From an uncultured Lachnospiraceae bacterium (GTDB lineage: Bacteria; Bacillota; Clostridia; Lachnospirales; Lachnospiraceae): a stretch of 64,000 nucleotides of DNA. The position numbers were made by a program, and so were the translations under genes. How positions within the stretch are numbered: position 1 is the stretch's first letter; every line of letters starts with the position of its first letter. The DNA lies in contig CAJUDX010000004.1 of NCBI GenBank assembly GCA_910584785.1, forward strand, positions 1 to 64,000, read 5' to 3'. The notes under the pieces were generated by a model that was given only the letters and a program-made list of their open reading frames with translations, did no database searches and had not been told where the DNA came from. Positions 17,104 through 24,956 of this stretch are shown piece by piece.

Positions 17104-18063
17104 ATGGAAAAGCTTATGAGGAATGCCTATCTGATTATGGCACATGGGAATTGGGAACAATTGGGTTTTTTGCTGCAATTATTAGATGATGAGAACAACG
17201 ATTTCTATATCCACATTGATAAACGTGTGCAAATGCCAAATGCAGACCAGATAAAAAAGAATGTCCATTATTCCAAGATTTATTTTACCAAACGTGTAAA
17301 AGTAAAGTGGGGAGGGTATGGCACGATCGATGCTTCTATGGTTTTGCTGAGAAATGCCGTGAAGCGTAGATATGACTATTATCATTTGATGTCGGGGTCA
17401 GATCTTCCTCTGAAAACAAATCAAGAGATTAATGATTTCCTGAAAAAGCATATGTATACTAACCTGAGTAAAACACATATGACCAATTATCTTGCATACG
17501 GGGGGGTTGGTGAAGAAATGGTCAGAGCAAGGGTTTCTCATTATAATGTTTTTGTCTCCTTTTTTAGAACGAAACCATGGTATTTGGGGATATTTTTTAA
17601 AAAAGTCAATGCGCTTGGATACCATATTCAAAAAGCTATCCATGTTGACCGCTTAAAGGGTACTGGACTGACTCTCTATAAAGGAAGCCTATGGTACACC
17701 ATTTCTCATGAATGTGCCTGCTTTTTTTTGAAAAATGAGAAAACAGGAAAAAGGTGGTTTGGGAGGATGACGTTTTCTGGTGATGAATATGTGTTGCAGA
17801 CACTTTTTATGAACTCAGCATTTCGGGATACTGGTTTTATTCCAGAGAAAGAAAACATGAGCCAGAACCTTTATGAGATAGATTGGGAACATACAAAGGG
17901 TGATGGCTCACCACATTTGTTTACTGCTGAAGATATAGCAAGGCTGGATTCGAGCAAAAACTTATTTGCACGTAAATTTGATAAAAATGTAGATAGCAAA
18001 GTGATAGATTATCTTTTTAGAAAGCTGACTGGGCATACGGAGGAAATAAATGATCAAGAATAA
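17104..18063 (+). CDS. GT14 (core-2/I-branching type) glycosyltransferase
   Basis: A 319-aa protein starting with AYLIMAHGNWEQLGFLLQLL and carrying FYIHIDKR, VKWGGYGTIDASMVLL and YYHLMSGSDLPLKT. These are signatures of the core-2/I-branching beta-1,6-GlcNAc transferase family (GT14, metal-independent GT-A-like fold). The later SGDEYVLQTLFMNS segment is also typical. In bacteria this family occurs in surface glycan loci and may add branches; the exact sugar cannot be read. A 7-G run at 17500-17506 sits near residue 133, in frame here. The last 14 nt overlap the acetyltransferase gene. Confidence 0.87.
   Translation: MEKLMRNAYLIMAHGNWEQLGFLLQLLDDENNDFYIHIDKRVQMPNADQIKKNVHYSKIYFTKRVKVKWGGYGTIDASMVLLRNAVKRRYDYYHLMSGSDLPLKTNQEINDFLKKHMYTNLSKTHMTNYLAYGGVGEEMVRARVSHYNVFVSFFRTKPWYLGIFFKKVNALGYHIQKAIHVDRLKGTGLTLYKGSLWYTISHECACFFLKNEKTGKRWFGRMTFSGDEYVLQTLFMNSAFRDTGFIPEKENMSQNLYEIDWEHTKGDGSPHLFTAEDIARLDSSKNLFARKFDKNVDSKVIDYLFRKLTGHTEEINDQE
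17500..17506 (+). repeat. Seven-G homopolymer in the GT14 gene
   Basis: Seven consecutive G inside the GT14 frame (the Gly-Gly-Val region). The gene is in frame with seven. Confidence 0.9.
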
Positions 18064-18598
18064 ACTTCTATGGTTACGAATTAAGATAAATGTGTGTGAG
18101 AAGATTTTCCACCGGGATGTAATGGAATTAAAACTTGAACGTTATAGGATGGAAGGTGCGGAAATAGGAAAGAATGTAAGAGCTTTTTCGCCAATTTCGA
18201 GTAGTGAGCCATACCTTCTGTCTGTGGGAAATAACGTGACCATTAGTACAGGCGTTAAATTTTGTACCCATGATAATTCGGCAGTTAAGATATTTAATGA
18301 TGGTACAGATTTCGTAGGTTCGATTAGGATTGGCGATCATTCATTTATTGGAATGAATGCAATCATTATGGGGGGGGTAAAGCTCCCTGAACATTGCATT
18401 GTTGGTGCAGGAAGTATTGTTACTAAAAGCTTTTTAGAGGAAGGTTGTGTGATTGCGGGAAATCCCGCAAGGATAATTGGAAATATAAAAGAAATAAGAG
18501 ACCGGAACAGAAATAAAGTATTTAATTTCCGGGGAATGAGTCAGATGGAAAAAAAGAAGGAAATTCTTTCCCATTCTGAAAAGTATATTCAAAAGTGA
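18050..18598 (+). CDS. Hexapeptide-repeat (left-handed beta-helix) O- or N-acyltransferase
   Basis: The 182-aa protein has hexapeptide repeats from about residue 40 to 150 and the C-terminal cap seen in acetyl-CoA-dependent WbbJ/NodL-type enzymes. Examples are IRIGDHSFIGMNAIIMGGVK, HCIVGAGSIVTKS and GCVIAGNPARIIGNI. A likely catalytic His is in FCTHDNS near residue 76. It is the last gene of the glycan operon and probably O-acetylates a sugar of the repeat unit. It could instead act like PglD on the 4-amino sugar. An 8-G run lies near residue 107 and is in frame. The start has GGAGGAAATAA and overlaps the GT14 gene. Confidence 0.84.
   Translation: MIKNKLLWLRIKINVCEKIFHRDVMELKLERYRMEGAEIGKNVRAFSPISSSEPYLLSVGNNVTISTGVKFCTHDNSAVKIFNDGTDFVGSIRIGDHSFIGMNAIIMGGVKLPEHCIVGAGSIVTKSFLEEGCVIAGNPARIIGNIKEIRDRNRNKVFNFRGMSQMEKKKEILSHSEKYIQK
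18370..18377 (+). repeat. Eight-G homopolymer in the acyltransferase gene
   Basis: Eight consecutive G within the Met-Gly-Gly-Val codons of the hexapeptide acyltransferase. The gene is in frame with eight. It has the same length as the run that disrupts the GT4 gene. Confidence 0.9.
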
Positions 18599-18780
18599 TA
18601 GTTTTTCTTCCTAATGATCTGGCACACATCTACGGCAATAGCCTGTGAAAATGGAGCGGATGGGAAAGTGGCAGCTATCGGCTTGAATTGGGAGCAAAAT
18701 AATTTCCAGGGATATGCATATTTTTCTGCCTGTAAAGAAAAAACACTTGACAATTTCTGATGAAAAATATTGAAATAATG

Positions 18781-18810
18781 GGCGTTTGCGGGTTTGCAGA
18801 CGCCTTTTGT
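18781..18810 (+). terminator. Rho-independent terminator of the glycan operon
   Basis: A 9-bp stem (GGCGTTTGC / GCAGACGCC, one G-T wobble) with a 6-nt loop is followed by TTTTGT. It lies 180 nt after the acyltransferase stop. Confidence 0.75.
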
Positions 18811-18849
18811 GACAATGTTGTGACAAAACAGTTACGACAAAACCTGTCC

Positions 18850-18878
18850 TTTACTTGCCAGATGGGATTTGTTATACT
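18850..18878 (+). promoter_or_regulatory. Extended -10 promoter for the AAA/PD-(D/E)XK gene
   Basis: TGtTATACT at 18870-18878 is an extended -10. A weak -35 (TTTACT) lies 17 nt upstream. The distance to ATG 18921 suits a short leader with AGGAGGCGAG. Confidence 0.5.
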
Positions 18879-18920
18879 TAGCTTAAATATAGTTATCAGA
18901 TAGTAAGAGGAGGCGAGCAG

Positions 18921-20630
18921 ATGAAAAGGACGGTAGGGATAGGGCATCAGGATTTTGAAAAAATCAGAACAGAGAATGTATTTTATGTGGATAAGACCGC
19001 ATTTGTTCGAGAATGGTGGGAAAATGCAGATGAAGTAACCTTAATTACCCGGCCAAGGCGGTTTGGAAAAACACTGAATATGAGTATGTTGGAGAAGTTC
19101 TTTTCTGTTTGCTATGCAGGACGGGAAGATTTGTTTCAGGGGCTTGCTGTATGGGAAGAGGAAAAGTATAGGAAACTTCAAGGGAATTATCCGGTAATCA
19201 GCTTGTCATTTGCCAATGTGAAAGAGAATTCCTTTCTGCAGACAAGAAAGAAAATTTGCAGTATGATTAAAGATTTATATAATCAGCATTACTTTCTTTT
19301 AGAGGGGAATGTATTAAATGAGAATGAAAAACAGGACTTTCGGGCGATTGCCGCAGATATGGAAGATTATCAGGCTTCCGGTTCAATCAGGGCATTAGCC
19401 GGTTATCTTTTCCGATATTATGGAAAAAAGGTGATTATTTTACTGGATGAGTATGATACGCCAATGCAGGAAGCTTATGTCAATGGTTTTTGGAATGAAT
19501 TGGTTTCTTTTATCCGAAATATGTTTAATGCAACCTTTAAAACAAATCCGTATCTGGAACGGGCAATAATGACAGGTATCACAAGGGTGAGTAAAGAGTC
19601 AATATTTTCTGATTTAAATCATCTTAAAGTAGTTACAACGACATCAGAAAAATATTCCGATTGTTTTGGATTTACCGAAGAAGAAGTCTTTGCTGCCCTG
19701 GATGAGTATGGTTTGTCAGAAAAAAAAGAAGAAGTAAAAGCCTGGTATGATGGGTTTATTTTCGGGAAGAAGAAGGATATTTATAATCCCTGGTCAATTA
19801 TTAATTATCTGGATGTGCGAAAGATAGGAGCTTATTGGGCAAATTCCAGTTCTAACAGTCTTGTTGGAAAGTTAATCCGGGAGGGAAGTGCAGAGATAAA
19901 GATGGTGATGGAAAGACTGATTCAGGGAGAAGCTTTTTATACATCCTTTGATGAGCAGATTGTATTCAGTCAACTGGATCAGGATGATTCTGCTGTGTGG
20001 AGCCTGTTTATGACCAGCGGATATTTAAAGCCGGAGTATGCCGAATTTAATGTGGAATCTGGAAAGATGGAGTACCAATTGAAACTGACAAATCGGGAAG
20101 TTTACTTTATGTTTCAGCATATGATTGAGGGCTGGTTTGGAAAATGCCGTGAGGTTCACAATGCATTTTTACAGGCGCTTTTGTCCCATGATTTGGAAGG
20201 GATGAATGAATATATGAATGAGATTTCTGACGAATTGTTCAGCAGTTTTGATACGGGAAAGAAACCTTCCGGGAAGGTACAGCCGGAGCGCTTCTATCAT
20301 GGTTTTGTACTTGGACTAATGGTGGAACTGCGTGGGCGGTATTCTATTTCATCAAATAAAGAGAGTGGATATGGTCGTTATGATATCATGATGGAACCAA
20401 GGGAAAAGGGAGCAGATGCATATATTATTGAGTTTAAGGTTGTTCATACAAAAAGGGGAGAAACCTTAGAAAGTGCGGTGCAAGCAGCTTTGAAACAGAT
20501 AGAAGAAAAGAAATATGATGCTGAATTATGTAATCGGGGAGTACAAAAAGAAAAGATACAGAAGTACGGTTTTGCGTTCTCTGGTAAACATGTGATGATA
20601 GGTGAAGCAATAGAACAGACAGGAAAATAG
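18921..20630 (+). CDS. AAA-ATPase-like protein with C-terminal PD-(D/E)XK nuclease-type domain
   Basis: The 569-aa protein belongs to a family much expanded in gut Firmicutes and Bacteroidetes. Residues ~5-220 are the AAA-ATPase-like domain, with Walker A in TRPRRFGKTLNMSM and Walker B in VIILLDEYDTP. A sensor-like stretch MTGITRVSKESIFSDLNHL follows. The C-terminal ~120 residues are a PD-(D/E)XK-type domain with GRYDIMMEPREKGADAYIIE then FKV, fitting the D...ExK pattern. The molecular role of the family is not established. It has its own promoter and terminators on both sides, so it is monocistronic. Nuclease activity and any defence role are unproven. Confidence 0.88.
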   Translation: MKRTVGIGHQDFEKIRTENVFYVDKTAFVREWWENADEVTLITRPRRFGKTLNMSMLEKFFSVCYAGREDLFQGLAVWEEEKYRKLQGNYPVISLSFANVKENSFLQTRKKICSMIKDLYNQHYFLLEGNVLNENEKQDFRAIAADMEDYQASGSIRALAGYLFRYYGKKVIILLDEYDTPMQEAYVNGFWNELVSFIRNMFNATFKTNPYLERAIMTGITRVSKESIFSDLNHLKVVTTTSEKYSDCFGFTEEEVFAALDEYGLSEKKEEVKAWYDGFIFGKKKDIYNPWSIINYLDVRKIGAYWANSSSNSLVGKLIREGSAEIKMVMERLIQGEAFYTSFDEQIVFSQLDQDDSAVWSLFMTSGYLKPEYAEFNVESGKMEYQLKLTNREVYFMFQHMIEGWFGKCREVHNAFLQALLSHDLEGMNEYMNEISDELFSSFDTGKKPSGKVQPERFYHGFVLGLMVELRGRYSISSNKESGYGRYDIMMEPREKGADAYIIEFKVVHTKRGETLESAVQAALKQIEEKKYDAELCNRGVQKEKIQKYGFAFSGKHVMIGEAIEQTGK

Positions 20631-20640
20631 GTTAGTATGG

Positions 20641-20680
20641 GGCAGAGGCTTAGTTTCTCTGCCTTATGTTTTTGTTTTTT
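20641..20680 (+). terminator. Rho-independent terminator after the AAA/PD-(D/E)XK gene
   Basis: A 7-bp stem GGCAGAG / CTCTGCC with a 9-nt loop is followed by T-rich sequence (TTATGTTTTTGTTTTTT). Confidence 0.7.
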
Positions 20681-20691
20681 GGCAGGAATAT

Positions 20692-20829
20692 CTATGGATT
20701 AGCAAGGGAAGCATGAATAAGCCTTTCGGGAATAGCAAGAAAGTCCGAATATTCAAATTCTTCCCAGGTGATTTTCTGCACCGGATGGGCAGTTTTTCGG
20801 GTTATTTTTCCCTTGTCAAGAAAAAACAC
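20692..20829 (-). other. Possible 45-codon minus-strand gene or gene remnant
   Basis: In the gap between two genes, the minus strand is open from a GTG at 20829 to TAG at 20692. It reads MFFLDKGKITRKTAHPVQKI, later EEFEYSDFLAIPERLIHAS. AAAGGAG lies about 12 nt before the GTG. The composition looks protein-like, and the frame stays open further upstream without an ATG. It could be the tail of a decayed gene. The ylxM promoter overlaps its start. No family recognised; chance remains possible. Confidence 0.3.
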
Positions 20830-20858
20830 TTGACAGCCATGCTCCTTTCGTGTATGAT
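20830..20858 (+). promoter_or_regulatory. Sigma-A promoter for ylxM-ffh
   Basis: TTGACA, a 17-nt spacer, then TATGAT: a near-consensus vegetative promoter. Transcription would begin near 20865, which rules out the earlier in-frame ATG at 20850 as the ylxM start. Confidence 0.8.
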
Positions 20859-20888
20859 AACACAGGTAACAGAAATCAGGTGATAGGA

Positions 20889-21230
20889 ATGGAACGAATT
20901 GTTCAGCAGGGTCTGCTGTATGATTTTTATGGAGAGCTTTTGACTGAGCACCAGCGTCATGTGTATGAAGAAGTGGTGATTCATGACTTATCGTTGAGTG
21001 AGATTGCCCAGGAGCAGGGGATTAGCCGCCAGGGTGTGCACGATTTGATTAAGCGCTGTGACCGCCTGCTGGAAGGGTATGAGAAGAAACTTCATCTGGT
21101 GGAAAAGTTCCGGCTGACGAAGGAGCTGGCTGGGGAGGTTCAGAAGCTTTTGGATGAGTATATGAAAAAGGAAGAACCGGATTTGCTGGTTCGGGCCAGA
21201 AATCTGGCAGGGAAGATAGTGGAAGTATAA
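20889..21230 (+). CDS. ylxM: YlxM-family putative SRP-associated DNA-binding protein
   Basis: A 113-aa helical protein with a sigma-70 region 4-like helix-turn-helix (SLSEIAQEQGISRQGVHDLI, residues ~39-58) and a coiled C-terminal part. YlxM is encoded immediately before ffh in many Firmicutes, as here (13-nt gap), and is linked to the signal recognition particle; its precise function is debated. The start at ATG 20889 is chosen because AGGTGATAGG precedes it and because the promoter overlaps the longer alternative. Confidence 0.88.
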   Translation: MERIVQQGLLYDFYGELLTEHQRHVYEEVVIHDLSLSEIAQEQGISRQGVHDLIKRCDRLLEGYEKKLHLVEKFRLTKELAGEVQKLLDEYMKKEEPDLLVRARNLAGKIVEV

Positions 21231-21243
21231 GGAGGACTGCTTC

Positions 21244-22617
21244 ATGGCATTTGAGAGCCTGGCTGATAAGCTTCAGAATGTATTTAAAAATTTAAGAGGC
21301 AAAGGCCGTCTGTCTGAGGCGGATGTAAAGGCAGCGCTTAAGGAAGTTAAGATGGCTCTTTTGGAGGCGGACGTCAGCTTTAAGGTGGTCAAGCAGTTTA
21401 TCAGTGCAGTGCAGGTGCGGGCAGTAGGCGAGGATGTGCTGGAAAGTCTGACACCGGGCCAGATGGTGATTAAGATTGTTAATGAAGAACTGGTCACGCT
21501 GATGGGGTCGGAGACGACGGAGATTGCACTGAAGCCGGCAAATGAGATAACCGTAATTATGATGGCGGGACTGCAGGGTGCTGGAAAGACGACCACGACG
21601 GCAAAGATTGCAGGGAAGTTAAAGGCGAAGGGAAGAAAACCTCTTTTGGTGGCCTGTGATATCTATCGTCCGGCGGCGATTAAGCAGTTGGAGATTAACG
21701 GTGAGAAACAGGGCGTTCCTGTATTTTCGATGGGCGATAAAAATAAGCCGGTCAATATTGCCAAGGCAGGTATTGAGCATGCAGCAAAGAATGGCATGAA
21801 TGTAGTGATTTTGGATACTGCGGGCCGTCTCCATGTCGATGAAGAGATGATGAATGAGCTGGTGGAAATCAAGGAGAATACTGAGGTTTCCCAGACGGTT
21901 TTAGTCGTTGATGCCATGACTGGTCAGGATGCAGTGAATGTAGCCAGTATGTTTCAGGAGAAGATTGGCATTGACGGTGTGATTTTAACAAAGTTAGACG
22001 GTGATACACGGGGCGGAGCGGCGCTTTCTATCCGTTCAGTGACGGGGAAGCCGATTTTATATGTGGGTATGGGAGAGAAGCTTTCCGATTTGGAACAGTT
22101 TTATCCCGACCGTATGGCCTCCCGGATTTTGGGGATGGGGGATATTCTTTCCCTGATTGAAAAGGCCGAGGCCGAGGTGGATAAGGAAAAGGCGAGGGAG
22201 TTAAGCCAGAAGATCCGAAAGGCCGAGTTTGATTATAATGATTTTCTGGATCAGATGCATCAGATTAAGAAGATGGGCGGCATGGCAAGTATTATGAGCA
22301 TGATGCCCGGCATGGGTCAGCTGGGGAATCTGGATATGGAGGAGAATGAAAAGAGTATGGCAAGGATAGAGGCTATTATTCTTTCCATGACTCCGGCAGA
22401 GCGGGCTAACCCTTCATTGATGAATCTTTCGCGTAAGCACCGGATTGCCAAGGGTTCCGGGGTGGATATCAGCGAGGTAAACCGCCTGGTTAAGCAGTTT
22501 GATCAGATGAAGAAGATGATGAAGCAGATTCCCGGCATGATGGGCGGGAAGAAGCGCGGCGGTATGATGGGCGGCCTGGGAAATTTAATGGGCGGGAAGT
22601 TTAAGATGCCGTTCTAG
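21244..22617 (+). CDS. ffh: Signal recognition particle protein Ffh (SRP54)
   Basis: A 457-aa GTPase that, with 4.5S/6S-type SRP RNA, brings nascent membrane and secreted proteins to FtsY at the membrane. It has an N-terminal helical N domain, a G domain with the P-loop GLQGAGKTTTTAK (~residues 109-121), DTAGRLHVD and TKLDGDTRGG, and a C-terminal Met-rich M domain. The M domain includes MGGMASIMSMMPGMGQ and an RNA-binding SGVDISEVNRLVKQF segment. Length is normal for the family. AAGGAGGACTGCTTC precedes the ATG. Confidence 0.97.
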   Translation: MAFESLADKLQNVFKNLRGKGRLSEADVKAALKEVKMALLEADVSFKVVKQFISAVQVRAVGEDVLESLTPGQMVIKIVNEELVTLMGSETTEIALKPANEITVIMMAGLQGAGKTTTTAKIAGKLKAKGRKPLLVACDIYRPAAIKQLEINGEKQGVPVFSMGDKNKPVNIAKAGIEHAAKNGMNVVILDTAGRLHVDEEMMNELVEIKENTEVSQTVLVVDAMTGQDAVNVASMFQEKIGIDGVILTKLDGDTRGGAALSIRSVTGKPILYVGMGEKLSDLEQFYPDRMASRILGMGDILSLIEKAEAEVDKEKARELSQKIRKAEFDYNDFLDQMHQIKKMGGMASIMSMMPGMGQLGNLDMEENEKSMARIEAIILSMTPAERANPSLMNLSRKHRIAKGSGVDISEVNRLVKQFDQMKKMMKQIPGMMGGKKRGGMMGGLGNLMGGKFKMPF

Positions 22618-22746
22618 TGTTCTGTATTCATCGGTGTTTCAGTTATAAGTTTGGGTATTCCCTGTGTGTCTTTTGCATAGGGCGCGCAGCGTTTACTATA
22701 GAGATTGTGTCAATACGAGAAGAATAGGTTTAGGAGGTGATTGAAG

Positions 22747-22986
22747 ATGGTTAAGATGAGATTAAGAAGAATGGGTCAGAAGAAGGCTCCTTTCTATAGA
22801 ATCGTGGTATCCGATTCCCGTTCTCCAAGAGATGGAAGATTTATTGAAGAAATCGGTACTTATGATCCAAACACGAATCCAAGCTCCATTAAGTTTAACG
22901 AGGAAGCTGCGAAGAAGTGGTTAGCAAACGGCGCACAGCCCACCGAGACAGTAGCTAAGCTGTTAAAGGTTGCTGGTATTCAGTAA
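22747..22986 (+). CDS. rpsP: 30S ribosomal protein S16
   Basis: A 79-aa protein with the classic S16 N-terminus VKMRLRRMGQKKAPFYRIVV and SPRDGRFIEEIGTYDP. It binds 16S rRNA in the body of the small subunit. ATG 22747 is preferred over TTG 22741 because AGGAGGTGA ends at 22740, giving 6-nt spacing. It heads the rpsP-khpA-rimM-trmD group. A promoter in the 129-nt gap after ffh is plausible but not clear. Confidence 0.97.
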   Translation: MVKMRLRRMGQKKAPFYRIVVSDSRSPRDGRFIEEIGTYDPNTNPSSIKFNEEAAKKWLANGAQPTETVAKLLKVAGIQ

Positions 22987-23012
22987 AATCCGAAAACCCT
23001 GAGGTGATTTTT

Positions 23013-23240
23013 ATGAAAGAATTAGTTGAAGTTATCGCAAAAGCGCTTGTCGATAATCCAGATGAAGTGGTTGTTACCGAGAGCTTAAAGGGTGATGATA
23101 CTCTGATCGAATTAAAAGTTGCTGCTTCGGATATGGGGAAGGTCATCGGTAAACAGGGAAGGATTGCCAAGGCAATTCGTTCTGTGGTTAAGGCCGCTGC
23201 TTCCAAGGAAGATAAAAAGGTGATTGTTGAAATTCAGTAA
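23013..23240 (+). CDS. khpA: KhpA-type single KH-domain RNA-binding protein
   Basis: A 75-aa protein with one type II KH domain and the GXXG loop GKQGRIAKAIR near residue 47. It is the YlqC/KhpA family, found between rpsP and rimM across Firmicutes. KhpA pairs with KhpB in several species and influences cell division and RNA stability. ATG 23013 is chosen over GTG 23004, which falls within the GAGGTGA ribosome site. Confidence 0.93.
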   Translation: MKELVEVIAKALVDNPDEVVVTESLKGDDTLIELKVAASDMGKVIGKQGRIAKAIRSVVKAAASKEDKKVIVEIQ

Positions 23241-23250
23241 CGACCCCTTT

Positions 23251-23283
23251 GGCTGCTGCTTAGGTGCGGCAGCCTCTTTTTTT
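23251..23283 (+). terminator. Rho-independent terminator between khpA and rimM
   Basis: A 9-bp stem GGCTGCTGC / GCGGCAGCC (one wobble) with a 6-nt loop is followed by TCTTTTTTT. It probably lowers expression of rimM-trmD relative to rpsP-khpA. Confidence 0.8.
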
Positions 23284-23437
23284 CCTTTGATTTTGAAATG
23301 TACAGGATTTGACAATAAGCAGAGGCTTAAAAAAACATTAAACAGGAAAATAAAAATCAGGAAAATAGAATAAAAAAATAGAATACAGGAAATCCAAAAA
23401 CAGGAAATGATGAGACAGACCATAGGAGATTATTTTT

Positions 23438-23950
23438 ATGGAAGAGATGCTGAGAGTGGGGGTTATCAGTTCGACACACGGTGTCCGGGGGGAGGTTAAG
23501 GTTTATCCCACGACGGATGACCCGGCGCGTTTTAACGATCTTAAGGAAGTGACCTTAGATACAGGAAAGGAATTGCTTCCATTGACCATACAGAGTGTAA
23601 AGTTCTTTAAGAAAATGGTAATTTTAAAATTTGAAGAATTTGATTCGATTAATGCGATTGAACCCTATAAGGGGAAGGATCTTCTGATTCACCGCAGCCA
23701 GGCTGTGCCGCTTAAGGAAGGCGAACATTTTATCGTGGATTTAATTGGGCTTAGTGTAGTGACTGACGAGGGAGAAACCCTGGGCGAGCTTAAGGATGTA
23801 TTAAAGACCGGGGCTAATGATGTCTACATTGTTGAACAGCCTTCGGGAAAAGAAGTGCTGATTCCTGCCATTAAGCCGTGTATTTTAAACATTGATTTGG
23901 AAGCCGGACAGATGAAGGTACATCTTTTGGAGGGATTGCTGGATTTATAA
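23438..23950 (+). CDS. rimM: 16S rRNA processing protein RimM
   Basis: A 170-aa assembly factor for the 30S head. The N-terminal RimM domain has GVISSTHGVRGEVKVYPTTD, and the C-terminal PRC-barrel has VVTDEGETLGELKDVLKTGA and VLIPAIKPCILNID. It binds S19 and the 3' part of 16S rRNA in studied bacteria. The start has CATAGGAGATT upstream. The AT-rich 197-nt gap after khpA includes the terminator; I see no clear promoter motif in the remainder. Confidence 0.95.
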   Translation: MEEMLRVGVISSTHGVRGEVKVYPTTDDPARFNDLKEVTLDTGKELLPLTIQSVKFFKKMVILKFEEFDSINAIEPYKGKDLLIHRSQAVPLKEGEHFIVDLIGLSVVTDEGETLGELKDVLKTGANDVYIVEQPSGKEVLIPAIKPCILNIDLEAGQMKVHLLEGLLDL

Positions 23951-24005
23951 TAGCGATGGTCGGGCAATGTTTTGTGAAATAAGTGAGGGGAGAAGCAAAA
24001 AAACC

Positions 24006-24755
24006 ATGAATTTTTATGTCTTAACCCTGTTCCCGGAAATGATTGCGCAGGGCCTTAACACCAGCATTACCGGGCGGGCGATAGAAAAGGGAAGAATCTC
24101 TGTGGAACCAATCAATATCCGCGATTATTCCCATGATAAGCACCACCATGTGGACGATGCTCCTTACGGCGGAGGCGCAGGAATGGTGATGCAGCCCGGC
24201 CCGGTGGTGGAAGCCTACGAAGCCCTGTGCAGCCGTTTAAACCGCAGGCCCAGGGTGATTTATATGACGCCGCAGGGAAACGTGTTTTGTCAAGAGAAGG
24301 CGAAGGAGCTTTCCCAGGAAGAAGATTTGGTGTTCCTCTGCGGGCATTATGAGGGAATTGACGAGCGGGCGCTTGAGATGATTTGCACCGATTATTTGTC
24401 TGTGGGAGATTATGTTTTAACCGGCGGTGAGCTTCCGGCGATGGTGATGATCGACTGTATTTCCCGCCTGGTTCCCGGCGTGCTAAATAATGAGGTTTCT
24501 GCGGAGGTTGAGTCATTTCATGATAATCTTTTGGAGTATCCTCAGTACACACGCCCAGAATGTTTTCGGGGGGAGCGTGTGCCTGAGGTTTTGCTTTCCG
24601 GGCATCACCAGAAGATTGAAGAGTGGCGGAGGCAGCAGTCCATCCGCAGAACCCTGGCGCGCCGACCGGACTTGCTGAAAGAGGCAAGGCTGTCAAAAAA
24701 AGAAGAAAAATATCTGGAAGAGTTAAAACAAGAATCAGGTAAAAATTCACCTTAA
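24006..24755 (+). CDS. trmD: tRNA (guanine-37-N1)-methyltransferase TrmD
   Basis: A 249-aa SPOUT methyltransferase that methylates G37 of tRNAs to prevent frameshifting. The sequence shows NFYVLTLFPEMI at the start, the trefoil-knot SAM loop LCGHYEGIDERALE, then GDYVLTGGELPAM and EYPQYTRPECFRG. ATG 24006 matches the usual TrmD N-terminus; an upstream in-frame ATG at 23967 would add 13 residues not expected for the family. The Shine-Dalgarno (GAGGGGAGAAG) is rather distant. Confidence 0.95.
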   Translation: MNFYVLTLFPEMIAQGLNTSITGRAIEKGRISVEPINIRDYSHDKHHHVDDAPYGGGAGMVMQPGPVVEAYEALCSRLNRRPRVIYMTPQGNVFCQEKAKELSQEEDLVFLCGHYEGIDERALEMICTDYLSVGDYVLTGGELPAMVMIDCISRLVPGVLNNEVSAEVESFHDNLLEYPQYTRPECFRGERVPEVLLSGHHQKIEEWRRQQSIRRTLARRPDLLKEARLSKKEEKYLEELKQESGKNSP

Positions 24756-24820
24756 ATCAAGATGAAATAACGTTAAGTGCAGATAAAACTGGATAAACTG
24801 GATAAATCCAAAATAAGTGC

Positions 24821-24849
24821 TTGACAGACAACGAAATTTACTGTACACT
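24821..24849 (+). promoter_or_regulatory. Sigma-A promoter of the ABC exporter leader
   Basis: TTGACA, a 17-nt spacer, then TACACT. It lies 440 nt before the first exporter gene, so the transcript carries a long leader with small ORFs and two terminators. Confidence 0.75.
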
Positions 24850-24926
24850 AAAGCAAGTTTGGTTTTTCTGAAGGATAATTTTTGCTGGAGGAAAAGGAAA
24901 CAAAGGATAAATGTAAAAAGAAAAAA

Positions 24927-24956
24927 ATGAACATGAAAAGAAAGGAGGCAAAATGA
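24927..24956 (+). CDS. Nine-codon mini-ORF in the exporter leader
   Basis: Reads MNMKRKEAK then TGA. Its stop overlaps the ATGATG start of the next small ORF, suggesting coupling. Its codons also form the AAAGGAGG that serves the next ORF. An ATG-TAA start-stop also occurs just upstream at 24911-24916. Support is positional only. Confidence 0.3.
   Translation: MNMKRKEAK

Larger units (their letters stand above)
18599..18920. other. Intergenic region after the glycan locus
   Basis: 322 bases without a convincing gene. It contains the terminator at 18781-18810 and the promoter at 18850-18878. The first 120 bases are GC-balanced but broken by stops in every frame. A TTGACA at 18747-18752 has no good -10 partner. 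Confidence 0.6.

Noticed and set aside
18599..18740. Remnant gene after the acyltransferase
   Set aside because: Short protein-like stretches occur in more than one frame but each is broken by stops within about 30 codons and none matches a family I know.
24112..24750. 212-codon open frame on the minus strand
   Set aside because: It lies wholly opposite trmD, has a Pro/Ala-rich implausible composition and no ribosome site.
24911..24916. ATG-TAA start-stop as an independent gene
   Set aside because: It cannot encode a peptide; it is mentioned only as a possible part of the leader control.
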